Source: Bacteroidales bacterium UBA5197
Lineage (GTDB): Bacteria > Bacteroidota > Bacteroidia > Bacteroidales > Lentimicrobiaceae
Assembly (NCBI GenBank): GCA_002412885.1
Contig: DHVX01000038.1
Location: 1 to 64,000 of the forward strand
DNA length: 64,000 bases
Direction: 5' to 3'
The notes beneath the pieces were generated by a model that saw only the letters and a program-made list of their open reading frames with translations, searched no databases and was not told the DNA's origin. The translations under genes were made by a program, and so were the position numbers. The stretch's first letter is position 1, and each line of letters opens with the position of its first letter. Below are positions 17,036 through 26,728 of this stretch, piece by piece.

Positions 17036-19147
17036 ATGAAAACCATGATAAAACAAAAAATCGCGGGCTTATTATTCATAATACACCTGTTTATTGTGCC
17101 ACTAAACCAAGTATATGGCCAACAGCTTTCAATGTTGAAAGCTGAGCATTTTGGTGGCCCTGGCTGGGATTTTGTAAATGGTGTTATCCGACTGCAAAAT
17201 GGCGATTATATGTATTGTGGCAGCATTTCGGGCGATATCCCCGGTGATACCTTGGGATTGTTTGCTGCCAGCAATATAAATGCCTGGGTAGCTTTTACCG
17301 ACAGTCTTGGCAATATAAACAGTCAGAAAGAATTTAACAACAAAGGCTTCGATACATTTACTTCCATGGTTTTGTTGGGCAATAATATTCTGCTTTCCGG
17401 TATTTTTCAGGACACCCTTTACCTCGATAGTATTATGGTTACAGGAATGGCTCATACCAGTGGTTTTCTTGCCATAATGAATCCTGAAGGCGAGATACTA
17501 GATGTAGCGCAAATTGCATCACCTGAAAGTTGTATTTCAAATGTAAAGATTGCCGGATGTAATCCTGAAAAAATCTTTCTTGCTGGCGTCTATAAAGACA
17601 CCATTCAATTAAACAATAGCCAATCACAGGGTGGAAATGGCTTTTTTCTTAGTCAACTCAACCCCGGGCTTGAAGTTCAAAATCCGGTGTTTTTTAAAAC
17701 AAAAGGCAATGCAGTATTGGGTGGTTTAAGTTGCAATGATTCCTCGGTAGTTATCGCGGGTTCATTTTCAGACACTCTGGTAATTGGCGATACTACCCTG
17801 GTCTCATTGGGAAACAGCGATGCATTTATTGCAAAGTTTAACCACAACTACACACTTCAGCAACTGGAATTAATATCAAGTCCCGATGATGTTGAAGTGA
17901 AATCAGTTGTGTTGACCAGGCAAAATCAAATAGGCATAGCTGGTAGTTTTAAGGGGTCGGCAATTCTGTCCGATACGCTCCTTTCAGGGAAGGGTGGTTT
18001 TGATATAATAGCAGCAGTATGGGACAGTACTGGAAAACTGCAATGGGTTAATACAGCAGGCTCTATTGGAAATGATTACGGATGGGCAATTGCTCAAGGT
18101 AACGAGAACGACTTCTTTGTTTCGGGAAGTTTTACTCACGTACTTGCAATTCCCGATGAGAATGGAGAGATGATAGAACTTCAGCCGGAAAGCTTTTTTG
18201 GAAACACATTTATTGCCAAATATGATCAGCGCGGAATTCTGAAAGCTACATTCAATCTTCCGGGTACTTCCGAAGACTTTGTTTCAGAGTTGCTGATCAA
18301 CACCGACAATACCCTGGTAGCTTCGGGCAACTTTTTTGAATCTCTGCTGCTTACAGCATATGATAGTATAAGTTATATCATGGAATCGGCAGGTTCAAAA
18401 GATATTTTTACCTTATTGTTCAAAGATATGTGTGCAGGATATACCATTGATGCCGGCCCTGCTCTTTACCTTTGTCCGGGCGAAACAATGATGCTTGAAC
18501 CTGATTTTGCCTGCAGTGGATATAAGTGGCTGCACTATGGTTCAACGAATACACCGCTTGAAGTGACTCAATCTGGATATTACATGCTTATGGCCATGAA
18601 TGAATATGGATGTATGGCATATGATACTGTGCAAGTAGAGTTAATTCCTCCTCCATTGGCTTTTGCCGGAAACGATACCATCGTTCAACCCGGTTCACCA
18701 ATTGTTTTAACAGGTGCGATGGAATCAGGTCAAAGCCCGATGTGGACAGGCAGTGGAGATGGTTATTTCAGCCCGCCATCTGGCCTTGAAACTACCTACT
18801 ATTTCTCAAATAACGACATCAGCAACCAAAGCATATGGTTAATTTTAACTGCTGAAAACGAGTGTATTTCGGTTGCCGATAGCCTGAAAGTGGATATTTT
18901 AATGGATGATGATGGCATTACAGCTTTTCCAAATCCGGCAAGCAGCATTGTAACATTAGTACGCGAGGAAACACAGCCAATGCAGTACATTACCATTACA
19001 AAACAAACAGGTTTTGTTCTTGAATCAGGTATCCCGGTAAACAATTTTGAGTTTACCTACAATCTGCAAAATCAGCCACCGGGTACATACCTCTTTTATA
19101 TAACCACAGAGGCAGGTACATCCTGTAAAGTAGTAAATAAATTATAG
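17036..19147 (+). CDS. secreted protein with T9SS type A sorting domain
   Basis: A 703-residue protein with a signal peptide (ending YGQQ near residue 31), then a series of beta-propeller-like repeats: GDYMYCGSISGDIPGDT, NNILLSGIFQDTLYLDS and SSVVIAGSFSDTLVIGD recur about every 50-60 residues through residue 440. A PKD/Ig-like region follows (about 475-615), and the end (AFPNPASSIVTLVREE onward) is a T9SS sorting domain. It lies between two Rhs-type genes and may be their export or surface partner, which is inference. No enzyme motif is seen. Confidence 0.8.
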   Translation: MKTMIKQKIAGLLFIIHLFIVPLNQVYGQQLSMLKAEHFGGPGWDFVNGVIRLQNGDYMYCGSISGDIPGDTLGLFAASNINAWVAFTDSLGNINSQKEFNNKGFDTFTSMVLLGNNILLSGIFQDTLYLDSIMVTGMAHTSGFLAIMNPEGEILDVAQIASPESCISNVKIAGCNPEKIFLAGVYKDTIQLNNSQSQGGNGFFLSQLNPGLEVQNPVFFKTKGNAVLGGLSCNDSSVVIAGSFSDTLVIGDTTLVSLGNSDAFIAKFNHNYTLQQLELISSPDDVEVKSVVLTRQNQIGIAGSFKGSAILSDTLLSGKGGFDIIAAVWDSTGKLQWVNTAGSIGNDYGWAIAQGNENDFFVSGSFTHVLAIPDENGEMIELQPESFFGNTFIAKYDQRGILKATFNLPGTSEDFVSELLINTDNTLVASGNFFESLLLTAYDSISYIMESAGSKDIFTLLFKDMCAGYTIDAGPALYLCPGETMMLEPDFACSGYKWLHYGSTNTPLEVTQSGYYMLMAMNEYGCMAYDTVQVELIPPPLAFAGNDTIVQPGSPIVLTGAMESGQSPMWTGSGDGYFSPPSGLETTYYFSNNDISNQSIWLILTAENECISVADSLKVDILMDDDGITAFPNPASSIVTLVREETQPMQYITITKQTGFVLESGIPVNNFEFTYNLQNQPPGTYLFYITTEAGTSCKVVNKL

Positions 19148-19170
19148 CCACGCGAAAAAATATTCATTCT

Positions 19171-22100
19171 ATGAAAACCATTTCAAATAAATATACCATA
19201 TCGCTTTTGCTCGCGTTGGCTCAGGTTGTTGCAGCATTTTCGCAGTCAACCAATCATAATTATATCCAGACATGGGATGTAAAAGTGGCTATAAAATCTA
19301 CAACTGAAGTGAATGAAACAACACCAGTTTCTGACGCCATACGAACAATTCAATACTTCGATGGTTTGGGAAGATTGTCACAAACTATGGTTCCGAATTA
19401 TATGCCAGATGGTATGGCAATGGTTACACCTAAGGTTTATAATGAAGTGGGTTTGGATATTAGAAATTATCAACCTTATGTTCACAAAATTACCAATTTA
19501 GATTTCAGAACTGATTTTGAAAATGAGTTATCAAACTTTTATATAGAGAATTTTGATGGCGATCCCAATGGCAAAGCCCCTGTTGAATATGAAAAATCAC
19601 CACTGCAAAGAGTATTAAAACAAGGTGCTCCGGGTGGCCCCTGGCAATTAGATGCCGACGGTCATTATATCACGTTTGAATACCTTACCAATACCAACAC
19701 CAATGAGCTTAAAGCAATAAACTGGAAAGCAGTAGGCGACCAATGTGTTCATAATGGTATTTACCCCACAGCAGAATTATATGTTGTAAAAACAACTGCC
19801 GAAGATGGGGCAATCACCTATGAATTTAAAGATAAGCTGGGTAACGTGGTGCTGAAACGCTCCAAAGCCCCTGCTTATGAATATGCCGACACCTATTATG
19901 TTTACGATGATTTTAACCTGCTCCGCTTTGTAATATCACCTGAGGGTAGTGCTCAAATTACCGGCAGTTTCTATTTTACCCATGATCTTGCACGCAAGTA
20001 TGTATATTATTATAAATACGACAGCAGAAAACGCCTGATTGAAAAGAAGTTACCCGGCAAAGAGTCAGAATACACAGTGTATAACAAAATGGACATGCCC
20101 ATTATGTATCAGGATGGAAATATGCGCAAAATGAATGGTTCAGCAAAAGCTTATGAATGGCAATATACCAAATATGATGCATTGGGCAGGGTAATTATTA
20201 CCGGAATTACCAACGAATATCCATCCCAAACCCGTGATCAGGTGCAGGCTTTGGCCGATGCAAATGAGAATTGCTGGGAATACCTTTTGCATCCTCTACA
20301 ATATCCTCAATCATATTCCAACTACTACTCAGGCAATACTTTCCCTTATGTAGTACCTTATTCAATACAAACCCTCAACTATTACGACACCTACAATGTT
20401 ATAGTAAAAACCGGCAGCACCTATACGCCACGTCCCATAGCCAATGATGCTGAGCTAAGTTTTAATCCTGCTGATGCCAACTTTGCCTTGCCTCAGCCCG
20501 ATGATCAATACCTAAAAGGTTTGCCAACCGTATCTTTTGTAAATGCACAGGGTAATCTTTATCCCTCTGTTACCTATTACGACAAACGTGGTAGGGTAAT
20601 TCAAACAAGGCAAAAAGGACATATTTCGGGCACCTATACAATAACTTCAAATAATTATTATAAATCTGCTCCTGAGAATATTACAAATATGGCATATGCC
20701 AGCACCATAAAACACAAATATATTGCAAATGGAATTTCACAAAGTATAACTGAAAAATACACCTTTGCTTATGATAACTTCGGGCGGCTAACTTCACGTG
20801 ATTATCAGGCAGGCGATGTTATGGCTGTACACAAGGTTGAAAATACCTACACCCCATTGGGTCAATTGCAACAGAAAAAAATATCAGAAGGCAGTACTGC
20901 CCTCCAAACCATAGATTATGGCTACAACATTCGTGGCTGGCTTACCAGTATTAACAATCCGGCAAGTGTCAGCAATACCGGCGACTTGTTTGGAATGAAC
21001 TTATATTACAATACCACAACTCAGGGGCTTAACAATCAGGCTATGTACAGTGGCAATATATCAGCCACCGAATGGCAAACTGTGCAAGCCTCAGGTACAA
21101 CAACGCCCAATACAACCGGCCGCAAAGCATATGTATATAGTTACGACCCTTTGTCCAGGCTAACAGATGCTGTATATAAGGTGTATGTTTCCAACGACTG
21201 GCAGCAATCCTCAAATTTTAACGAGAAAATCAAAGGCTACGACCTCAACGGTAATATAAAAGGTATTGAGCGCAGGGGCAGTTATAGCAATTGGAATGTG
21301 GGATTGATCGACAATCTTACTTATTACTACTCGGGAAATCAGCTTTTTGCTGTAGATGATGATCCAATTTTGCAGGATAATGGTTATGATTTCTTCGATA
21401 ATGGCAATTTTTCAAAAGGCACAACGCATGAGTATCTTTACGATGCAAACGGCAACCTCAAAAAAGATGCTAATAAAGAAATTATTGAAATAAAATACAA
21501 CTTTCTGAACTTGCCAAGTGAAGTGAATTTTACGGGTAACAATAAAATATCATACCTTTACGATGCCAACGGCACCAAATTAAGGCAGGATGTTATTAAG
21601 GCAAACATAATTAGCAAACGCACCGATTTTATCTCTAACTTTGTAATCATCAACAACGCTCCCGCATGGATTAATTTTGACGAAGGACGTGTAATTATGG
21701 ATGGAACCACAGTACACTTTACGGAAACACACCTGCGAGACCATCTCGGCAACACCCGTGTTGTGTTTGGGTATAAGAATAATTCTCTTCTGGTTAAGCA
21801 GGTAAGCAGCTACTACCCGTTTGGCATGAACATAAAAGGCCTTACTACCCAGGTAACCATTGAGGAAGCCAAACACCCCGCCAACGAATACCTCTACAAC
21901 GGCAAAATGTTCCAGGATGAGCTGGGGCTGGATTGGTTGGATTATGGGGCGAGGATGTATGATGCGGTGTTGGGGAGATGGCATGGGGTGGATCCGCTGG
22001 CGGAAGTTGCCCGAAGATGGAGCCCTTATGCGTATTGCTACAATAACCCGATAAGGTTTATTGATCCGGATGGGATGAGGGTTGATGATATTTATAACTT

Positions 22101-22740
22101 CGCTGGAAAATATGTTAGAACAGTTGGAACTGGTAATGATATTAGAATAATGAATTATACGTCGTCACAAATTAATTCCATGTCCGAACAAAGAATCATG
22201 CGTGATTCAGAAGTAGTCACTGTGCAATCAGATGCAAGCGTTAATGAAACGTTAAATACTATATCTTCTGAAACGAATTCCGGCTCCGGCTCTGTCGAAA
22301 GGAAAGGATATGCTGTTCTGGATACCGAAAATGCAACGTTATCAATTCAGCTTCATCCTAAAGAAACAGGTGATACAAAGCATTCATGTGTAAATAATCT
22401 TGAAAAACAAATTTATGGTGGCACCGAGAGTTTTACAACTCATAAGTCTATGACAACCTCACAGGTTGTTGTCGGCCAGGTTCATGGCCATAATGCTGAC
22501 CAGAGTGGCATTAATCAGGATGGTAGTTCAGGTTATACTTATAATACAACTGAGATTTTACCTGGCACTTCTCCAATGGATAGTGATGTGGCAAAATCTT
22601 TTGGCATTCCGGTGCATGCTATTGATGGAAATAATAGACAATTAAACAGGGCTAATCCTGACGGATCAACAAGCCCTAATGTTGATAGAACTAACTTATT
22701 GAGAAATATGTTAGAAATCTCTGGTGGTAAAACAAAATAA
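19171..22740 (+). CDS. Rhs/YD-repeat polymorphic toxin, complete copy with tip
   Basis: A 1189-residue protein. Signal peptide about 1-25 (ending AAFSQ); DUF6443-like N-terminus (IRTIQYFDGLGRLSQTMVPN); YD repeats through the centre (YKYDSRKRLIEKKLPG, YDPLSRLTDAVY, YDLNGNIKGIERRG); and the Rhs-associated core DHLGNTRVVFG, YYPFGMNIKGL, NGKMFQDELGLDWLDYGARM, YDAVLGRWHGVDPLAE. The core ends FIDPDGMR near residue 968. Beyond it is a variable tip of about 220 residues with HGH near 1104-1106 and SPMDSD near 1133, reminiscent of a JAB/MPN metal site. Only this copy has the full Rhs body. A small secreted protein, probable immunity, follows after 9 bp. Confidence 0.88.
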   Translation: MKTISNKYTISLLLALAQVVAAFSQSTNHNYIQTWDVKVAIKSTTEVNETTPVSDAIRTIQYFDGLGRLSQTMVPNYMPDGMAMVTPKVYNEVGLDIRNYQPYVHKITNLDFRTDFENELSNFYIENFDGDPNGKAPVEYEKSPLQRVLKQGAPGGPWQLDADGHYITFEYLTNTNTNELKAINWKAVGDQCVHNGIYPTAELYVVKTTAEDGAITYEFKDKLGNVVLKRSKAPAYEYADTYYVYDDFNLLRFVISPEGSAQITGSFYFTHDLARKYVYYYKYDSRKRLIEKKLPGKESEYTVYNKMDMPIMYQDGNMRKMNGSAKAYEWQYTKYDALGRVIITGITNEYPSQTRDQVQALADANENCWEYLLHPLQYPQSYSNYYSGNTFPYVVPYSIQTLNYYDTYNVIVKTGSTYTPRPIANDAELSFNPADANFALPQPDDQYLKGLPTVSFVNAQGNLYPSVTYYDKRGRVIQTRQKGHISGTYTITSNNYYKSAPENITNMAYASTIKHKYIANGISQSITEKYTFAYDNFGRLTSRDYQAGDVMAVHKVENTYTPLGQLQQKKISEGSTALQTIDYGYNIRGWLTSINNPASVSNTGDLFGMNLYYNTTTQGLNNQAMYSGNISATEWQTVQASGTTTPNTTGRKAYVYSYDPLSRLTDAVYKVYVSNDWQQSSNFNEKIKGYDLNGNIKGIERRGSYSNWNVGLIDNLTYYYSGNQLFAVDDDPILQDNGYDFFDNGNFSKGTTHEYLYDANGNLKKDANKEIIEIKYNFLNLPSEVNFTGNNKISYLYDANGTKLRQDVIKANIISKRTDFISNFVIINNAPAWINFDEGRVIMDGTTVHFTETHLRDHLGNTRVVFGYKNNSLLVKQVSSYYPFGMNIKGLTTQVTIEEAKHPANEYLYNGKMFQDELGLDWLDYGARMYDAVLGRWHGVDPLAEVARRWSPYAYCYNNPIRFIDPDGMRVDDIYNFAGKYVRTVGTGNDIRIMNYTSSQINSMSEQRIMRDSEVVTVQSDASVNETLNTISSETNSGSGSVERKGYAVLDTENATLSIQLHPKETGDTKHSCVNNLEKQIYGGTESFTTHKSMTTSQVVVGQVHGHNADQSGINQDGSSGYTYNTTEILPGTSPMDSDVAKSFGIPVHAIDGNNRQLNRANPDGSTSPNVDRTNLLRNMLEISGGKTK

Positions 22741-22749
22741 GAAAAAACA

Positions 22750-23220
22750 ATGCGTACTGTATTAATAATTTGTCTATTCCTTTTTGTATCACATAATGTG
22801 ATAAGTCAGGAATTTGAAGTTCCAAAAATCACTAAAGTAGGGGGAGATTATAAACAATTCTATGGGAAACCTATTGAATACACTTTCCCTGACACTGTCC
22901 GTTCATTAATTCACAGGTATATTGAGAGAGATTCAACTGTAAATTATTTAATAGAAATGACATTTGAAGACAATTACTACTTTTTAGATATTTTAGAAAG
23001 AGCAGAATTAAGTGGTGATACAATATCGGAATTTTCATGCTTGTTATCCTCGACAAACAGATATTGTAAAATTGGGGATAAAACACTTCCGATTTACTTT
23101 TCACATGATAAGGAATTTGGCTTTTATGGATTCTTTTTTACCGGAACCTCTTTAAGGATAATTCTAAGAAGAGTTGCTTATCTACAGTTTGAATTAATAG
23201 ATGTATATTTGACAAATTGA
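22750..23220 (+). CDS. candidate immunity protein for the main Rhs tip
   Basis: A 156-residue protein with a signal peptide (LIICLFLFVSHNVISQ, cut near residue 20), so periplasmic or exported. No family recognised. It starts 9 bp after the Rhs stop, is found only here, and is followed at once by the next cassette junction, which is the classical place for a toxin-neutralising protein. Immunity is inferred from position only. A periplasmic site would suit a toxin acting in the periplasm. Confidence 0.55.
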   Translation: MRTVLIICLFLFVSHNVISQEFEVPKITKVGGDYKQFYGKPIEYTFPDTVRSLIHRYIERDSTVNYLIEMTFEDNYYFLDILERAELSGDTISEFSCLLSSTNRYCKIGDKTLPIYFSHDKEFGFYGFFFTGTSLRIILRRVAYLQFELIDVYLTN

Positions 23221-23242
23221 AAAAGTGTAAACTCGGTCACCA

Positions 23243-23290
23243 GCATCTTTTCTATTGACATCTCATGGTTAAATTTACATCAAAAAGATA
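23243..23290. repeat. intercassette element, copy 1
   Basis: GCATCTTTTCT at the left and AAAAAGAT at the right face each other across about 30 bp, with AAATTTACATC in the right part. The same layout recurs at 24757-24808 and 26566-26616, each time between an immunity gene and the next partial Rhs core. Copies are clearly related but diverged. Function unknown: terminator, recombination site or promoter remnant. Confidence 0.5.
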
Positions 23291-23397
23291 TTCTAACCGA
23301 AGTTAGAGCATCTCCCACCTGCACCGATTTTATCTCTAACTTTGTCTTCATCAACAACGCCCCCGCATGGATTAATTTTGATGAAGGGAGGGTAATT

Positions 23398-24297
23398 ATG
23401 GACGGAACCAATGTTTATTTCACTGAAACGCACTTGCGAGACCACCTCGGCAACACCCGTGTGGTGTTTGGGATTAAAAATAATGCATTGGTGGTATATC
23501 AGGTAAGCAGTTATTACCCCTTTGGAATGAATATTAAAGGTCTTACATCTACCTCAAAACAAGAATCCAAACACCCCGCCAACGAATACCTCAACAACGG
23601 CAAAATGTTTCAGGATGAGCTGGGGTTGGATTGGTTGGATTACGGGGCAAGGATGTATGATGCGGTGTTGGGGAGGTTTCATTCTGTTGACCCTTTGGCG
23701 GAAAAATATAATTTCCAGTCGCCATATGTTTATGCTGCAAATAATCCTATTCTATTTATTGACTACATGGGACTCGGACCCGGAAAGGTGGTGCCTAATA
23801 CACAATTTTATATTGATGTAAAAGGCTCTTTTGGGCCTCAGATAGGTGGTTCTGTAACCGTTTCAGGTTTATCTCTTGGTTTCAAACTACAGGGTGGAGT
23901 AGTAGAAGGCAGTCGAAGGTTTTACCTTCAGCATAATCTGGAAACAGGTTGGAGTGTTGACACCAAGGGGGAAACCAAAAATAAAAATTACGATATTAGC
24001 GGAAGTGCTTTCGTTGTGGGTGGAAGCTTTGTTGAAGAATATGGCATTACCGAACATCCTGCTTTTTCTGAAGCTATTTCAGAAGTTCAAAGATTATTGG
24101 TAAAAGAAATTACGACCAAGACAGAAGAAGGTCAAGAGACAGAAGAAGTGCTTAATATAGAAGCTGGTGGGATATCAATCAATCTCCTATTATTAGGGCT
24201 TGAAATTACTGTCGGAGCAGAAGGCCGATATGTTCCAACTCAGATAAAAGAGACACAAGAAGAAAGTAAAGATGATAAAAACCAAGAACAACGATAA
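23398..24297 (+). CDS. displaced Rhs tip cassette 2 (core fragment plus alternative tip)
   Basis: The 299 residues begin inside the Rhs core: TETHLRDHLGNTRVVFG, YYPFGMNIKGL, NGKMFQDELGLDWLDYGARM and FHSVDPLAEKYNFQSPY. Homology to the complete copy starts earlier, at 23321 (GCACCGATTTTATCTC), in frame but without a start codon or signal peptide; the ATG used here is the internal VIMDG methionine. After FIDYMGLGPG (about 125) comes an unrelated tip of about 175 residues, rich in glycine and beta-strand pattern, with a charged Lys/Glu tail. No toxin family recognised. Most likely a silent cassette brought into use by recombination with the main Rhs gene. Confidence 0.75.
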   Translation: MDGTNVYFTETHLRDHLGNTRVVFGIKNNALVVYQVSSYYPFGMNIKGLTSTSKQESKHPANEYLNNGKMFQDELGLDWLDYGARMYDAVLGRFHSVDPLAEKYNFQSPYVYAANNPILFIDYMGLGPGKVVPNTQFYIDVKGSFGPQIGGSVTVSGLSLGFKLQGGVVEGSRRFYLQHNLETGWSVDTKGETKNKNYDISGSAFVVGGSFVEEYGITEHPAFSEAISEVQRLLVKEITTKTEEGQETEEVLNIEAGGISINLLLLGLEITVGAEGRYVPTQIKETQEESKDDKNQEQR

Positions 24298-24312
24298 ACT
24301 AAATAAGATGAT

Positions 24313-24621
24313 ATGAAAAATTTTTGGAACCTGCTTTTTGGAGTAAACGTGTTAACAATATTGTATCTCGTTATCCCATTTTTTCTTTTTTTTCTAAACC
24401 CTGAAAAACATGAGAATATCATGAATGTATTCTTTAGGGGTGCCCTTGTATTATATATTTATTATCCTTTAGCAATTGCAACCTTTGTTTTCTGGGTGTA
24501 TTGCTTGAGAAATGCCATTCGGTTAAAAAAAACAGGGTCTTTGATAGTACTTGTAATTTTTAATGCTTTATATACTCCTCTTTTTTATTTAATTAATTAC
24601 AGACGAATACATCAGAAATAA
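24313..24621 (+). CDS. candidate immunity protein, small membrane protein
   Basis: A 102-residue protein with three hydrophobic segments (about 5-30, 40-68 and 75-95; the first is LFGVNVLTILYLVIPFFLFF). It starts 15 bp after the cassette 2 tip and is unlike the other immunity candidates. An inner-membrane immunity protein would fit a pore-forming or membrane-active tip, but this is inference from position. Confidence 0.55.
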   Translation: MKNFWNLLFGVNVLTILYLVIPFFLFFLNPEKHENIMNVFFRGALVLYIYYPLAIATFVFWVYCLRNAIRLKKTGSLIVLVIFNALYTPLFYLINYRRIHQK

Positions 24622-24756
24622 ACTTTGCTGGTTTTTCTCCTTTTGGCCTGCCCATTCTTTCGGTAGGTTCGGGATGGCTCATTCACAAAAAACAATGTGT
24701 TCCTAAATGGTGTCTCCAGGTGGAGTGAGTGTTGATTTGTAACCCACTGGGCACAA

Positions 24757-24808
24757 GAATCTTTTCTGCTGGATTTTTGTCACTTAACTTTGCATTAAAC
24801 AAAAGATG
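24757..24808. repeat. intercassette element, copy 2
   Basis: GAATCTTTTCT and AAAAGATG face each other across about 33 bp. The right part contains TAACTTTGCATT, a perfect -7 promoter match (TAnnTTTGC). Related to 23243-23290 and 26566-26616. The 135 bp before it, after the immunity gene, hold nothing recognisable. Confidence 0.5.
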
Positions 24809-24920
24809 CCACAATTCGGAAAGTGAACTTTGATACACAACCCGCACCGATTTTATCTCTAACTTTGTCATCATCAACAACGCCCCTGCATGGATAAATT
24901 TTGATGAAGGCCGTGTAATT

Positions 24921-25874
24921 ATGGATGGAACCACAGTACACTTTACAGAAACACACCTTCGAGACCATCTCGGCAATACCCGTGTTGTGTTTGGGTATAA
25001 GAATAATTCTCTTCTGGTAAAGCAGGTAAGCAGCTACTACCCGTTTGGTATGAATATTAAAGGACTTACCACTTTTGTTTCTAACGAGTCAAAAGCTTAC
25101 CCTAAAAACGAATACCATTACAACGGCAAAATGTTCCAGGATGAGCTGGGGTTGGATTGGTTGGATTATGGGGCGAGGATGTATGATGCGGTGTTGGGGA
25201 GGTTTCATTCGATTGACCCGCATGCTGAGAATTATTTGCCAATTTCAACTTATGCTTATGTGGGAAATAATCCCATTTTAATGATTGATCCAGACGGAAG
25301 AGATTGGTATGTAGCTAATAAGGAAGGAGCTACTGATGAACCTCTTTGGTTGCCAAATGATACAGAAGCTAATGATGTTTATGGAGAAGGTTCTTTTATA
25401 AATTTGGGAAGCAAATTGGCACAAGAAGTGGTGGTAACCGACAATGGGGATGTTTCTTTAGGTCAAAGCTATGAAGAGCCTAATATAACCGATATGGTGC
25501 TTGCGCCACAAACCATTGTCAGCGATATTTCATACCTCAATATGACTCAAAGTGGTGAAGGATACAGTTTGACCATAAATATGAAAAAAGGAGATCAGGT
25601 ATGGTTAGATTTAGCCTACGTAGATAAAGGCTCCGTGCCAAGGGTTGAAACAGAAATTCATCGCACTATTGGTCAAGGAGGAAGCGCCTTTAGACAATAT
25701 AGTACATCAAAAGTGTCTTATTCTAAACCTGGGTTTTTGCAAAAACTTTTTGGAGTAGCTAACTCCGCAATGGATTTCGTTGATACATCAAAAACCGTTG
25801 AAGTAAATGGAGTTCAGGTATACAAAAGTTCGACCAGGTACAATGGAGAGACACTAAAACCCTATATTGATTAA
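24921..25874 (+). CDS. displaced Rhs tip cassette 3
   Basis: The 317 residues again start in the Rhs core (homology from 24844, ATG at the VIMDG position) with DHLGNTRVVFGYKNNSLLVK, YYPFGMNIKGL, NGKMFQDELGLDWLDYGARM, FHSIDPHAENY and MIDPDGRD near residue 122. The tip after this point (about 195 residues, starting WYVANKEGATDEPLWL) has no recognised motif; its C-terminal part is VNGVQVYKSSTRYNGE. It has no signal peptide or own promoter apart from the element before it. The following gene is a lipoprotein, the probable immunity partner. Confidence 0.75.
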   Translation: MDGTTVHFTETHLRDHLGNTRVVFGYKNNSLLVKQVSSYYPFGMNIKGLTTFVSNESKAYPKNEYHYNGKMFQDELGLDWLDYGARMYDAVLGRFHSIDPHAENYLPISTYAYVGNNPILMIDPDGRDWYVANKEGATDEPLWLPNDTEANDVYGEGSFINLGSKLAQEVVVTDNGDVSLGQSYEEPNITDMVLAPQTIVSDISYLNMTQSGEGYSLTINMKKGDQVWLDLAYVDKGSVPRVETEIHRTIGQGGSAFRQYSTSKVSYSKPGFLQKLFGVANSAMDFVDTSKTVEVNGVQVYKSSTRYNGETLKPYID

Positions 25875-25880
25875 AAGAAA

Positions 25881-26483
25881 ATGAATATGAAGAATTTATT
25901 AAAGATTTTCACCCTATCGATTGTAATTATAACATCGGCCTGCAATAGAAATGGAGGTCTGGAAATAGAGAAACAAGCAAGGGAATTCAAAAGCTTCATA
26001 TCGGAAGAGCCTCTTGATTTATTTTCTTCATGGGATAGTACCGGGTCTGTTTTCAACGTAACAAATCCAAGTGCTCTATATGCTTTAGGATATTGTGGGC
26101 TGTATTTTAAGCGTTCGCCCGAACCAAAGGAATTTATTGCAATTGCTTCAAAACTGGAAAACCTTAGCGTATTCACGGCAAGCTTACAAGACACCATAGA
26201 GTATTTTGTTCCCGACTTCAAAGAACAAAGCCCTGAAAACAGATTCCCAACCCCCAGACTTGATGATCCTGTATATAATATCATAGATAGTATTGATATC
26301 GAAAATAGTATTATTCTTGGCTTGAGGCAAGAGAGAGGAAACTTCTTTACTGAGAAGGGTATTAACAAAGCCAAGAAATTTGCAGAACCACAAGATTATG
26401 ACAAAATTGGGAATGGTTATTCTAATGGTGCAATAATTGATTATAGCTCAAAAAAAATAATTTACTGGATAATTATTTGGTGA
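25881..26483 (+). CDS. candidate immunity lipoprotein
   Basis: A 200-residue protein with a lipobox: FTLSIVIITSACNRNGG, lipidated cysteine near residue 21. It begins 6 bp after the cassette 3 tip. The mature part is acidic with no known family. A periplasm-facing lipoprotein would protect against a tip acting in the periplasm or on the cell envelope. The last ten residues, KKIIYWIIIW, are very hydrophobic. Confidence 0.55.
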   Translation: MNMKNLLKIFTLSIVIITSACNRNGGLEIEKQAREFKSFISEEPLDLFSSWDSTGSVFNVTNPSALYALGYCGLYFKRSPEPKEFIAIASKLENLSVFTASLQDTIEYFVPDFKEQSPENRFPTPRLDDPVYNIIDSIDIENSIILGLRQERGNFFTEKGINKAKKFAEPQDYDKIGNGYSNGAIIDYSSKKIIYWIIIW

Positions 26484-26565
26484 AGGCTGTTTTTTTTAAA
26501 TCACCTCACAAACGCCTGCTTAGTTTTGAAATTCTGGATGAAGGTATGTAAGCCTTCGGGCATGA

Positions 26566-26616
26566 GCATCTTTTCTACCCAATTATCGTGGCGTAGCTTT
26601 GCGTCAAAAAAAGATG
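26566..26616. repeat. intercassette element, copy 3
   Basis: GCATCTTTTCT at the left and AAAAAAAGATG at the right enclose about 30 bp containing TAGCTTTGCGTC, again a TAnnTTTGC match. It precedes the cassette 4 junction by 36 bp. Confidence 0.5.
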
Positions 26617-26728
26617 ACACAAACCGAAAAGAGGAAATCAGGCCTCCACCTGCACCGATTTTATCTCTAACTTTGTCATCATCAACAACACCCCTTAATG
26701 GATTAATTTTGATGAAGGCCGTGTAATT

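Noticed and set aside
23243..26616. Integron attC sites between Rhs cassettes
   Set aside because: The paired arms lack the R'/R'' core boxes (GTTRRRY/RYYYAAC) and no integron integrase is near; the cassette start is homologous Rhs core, so homologous recombination explains it better.
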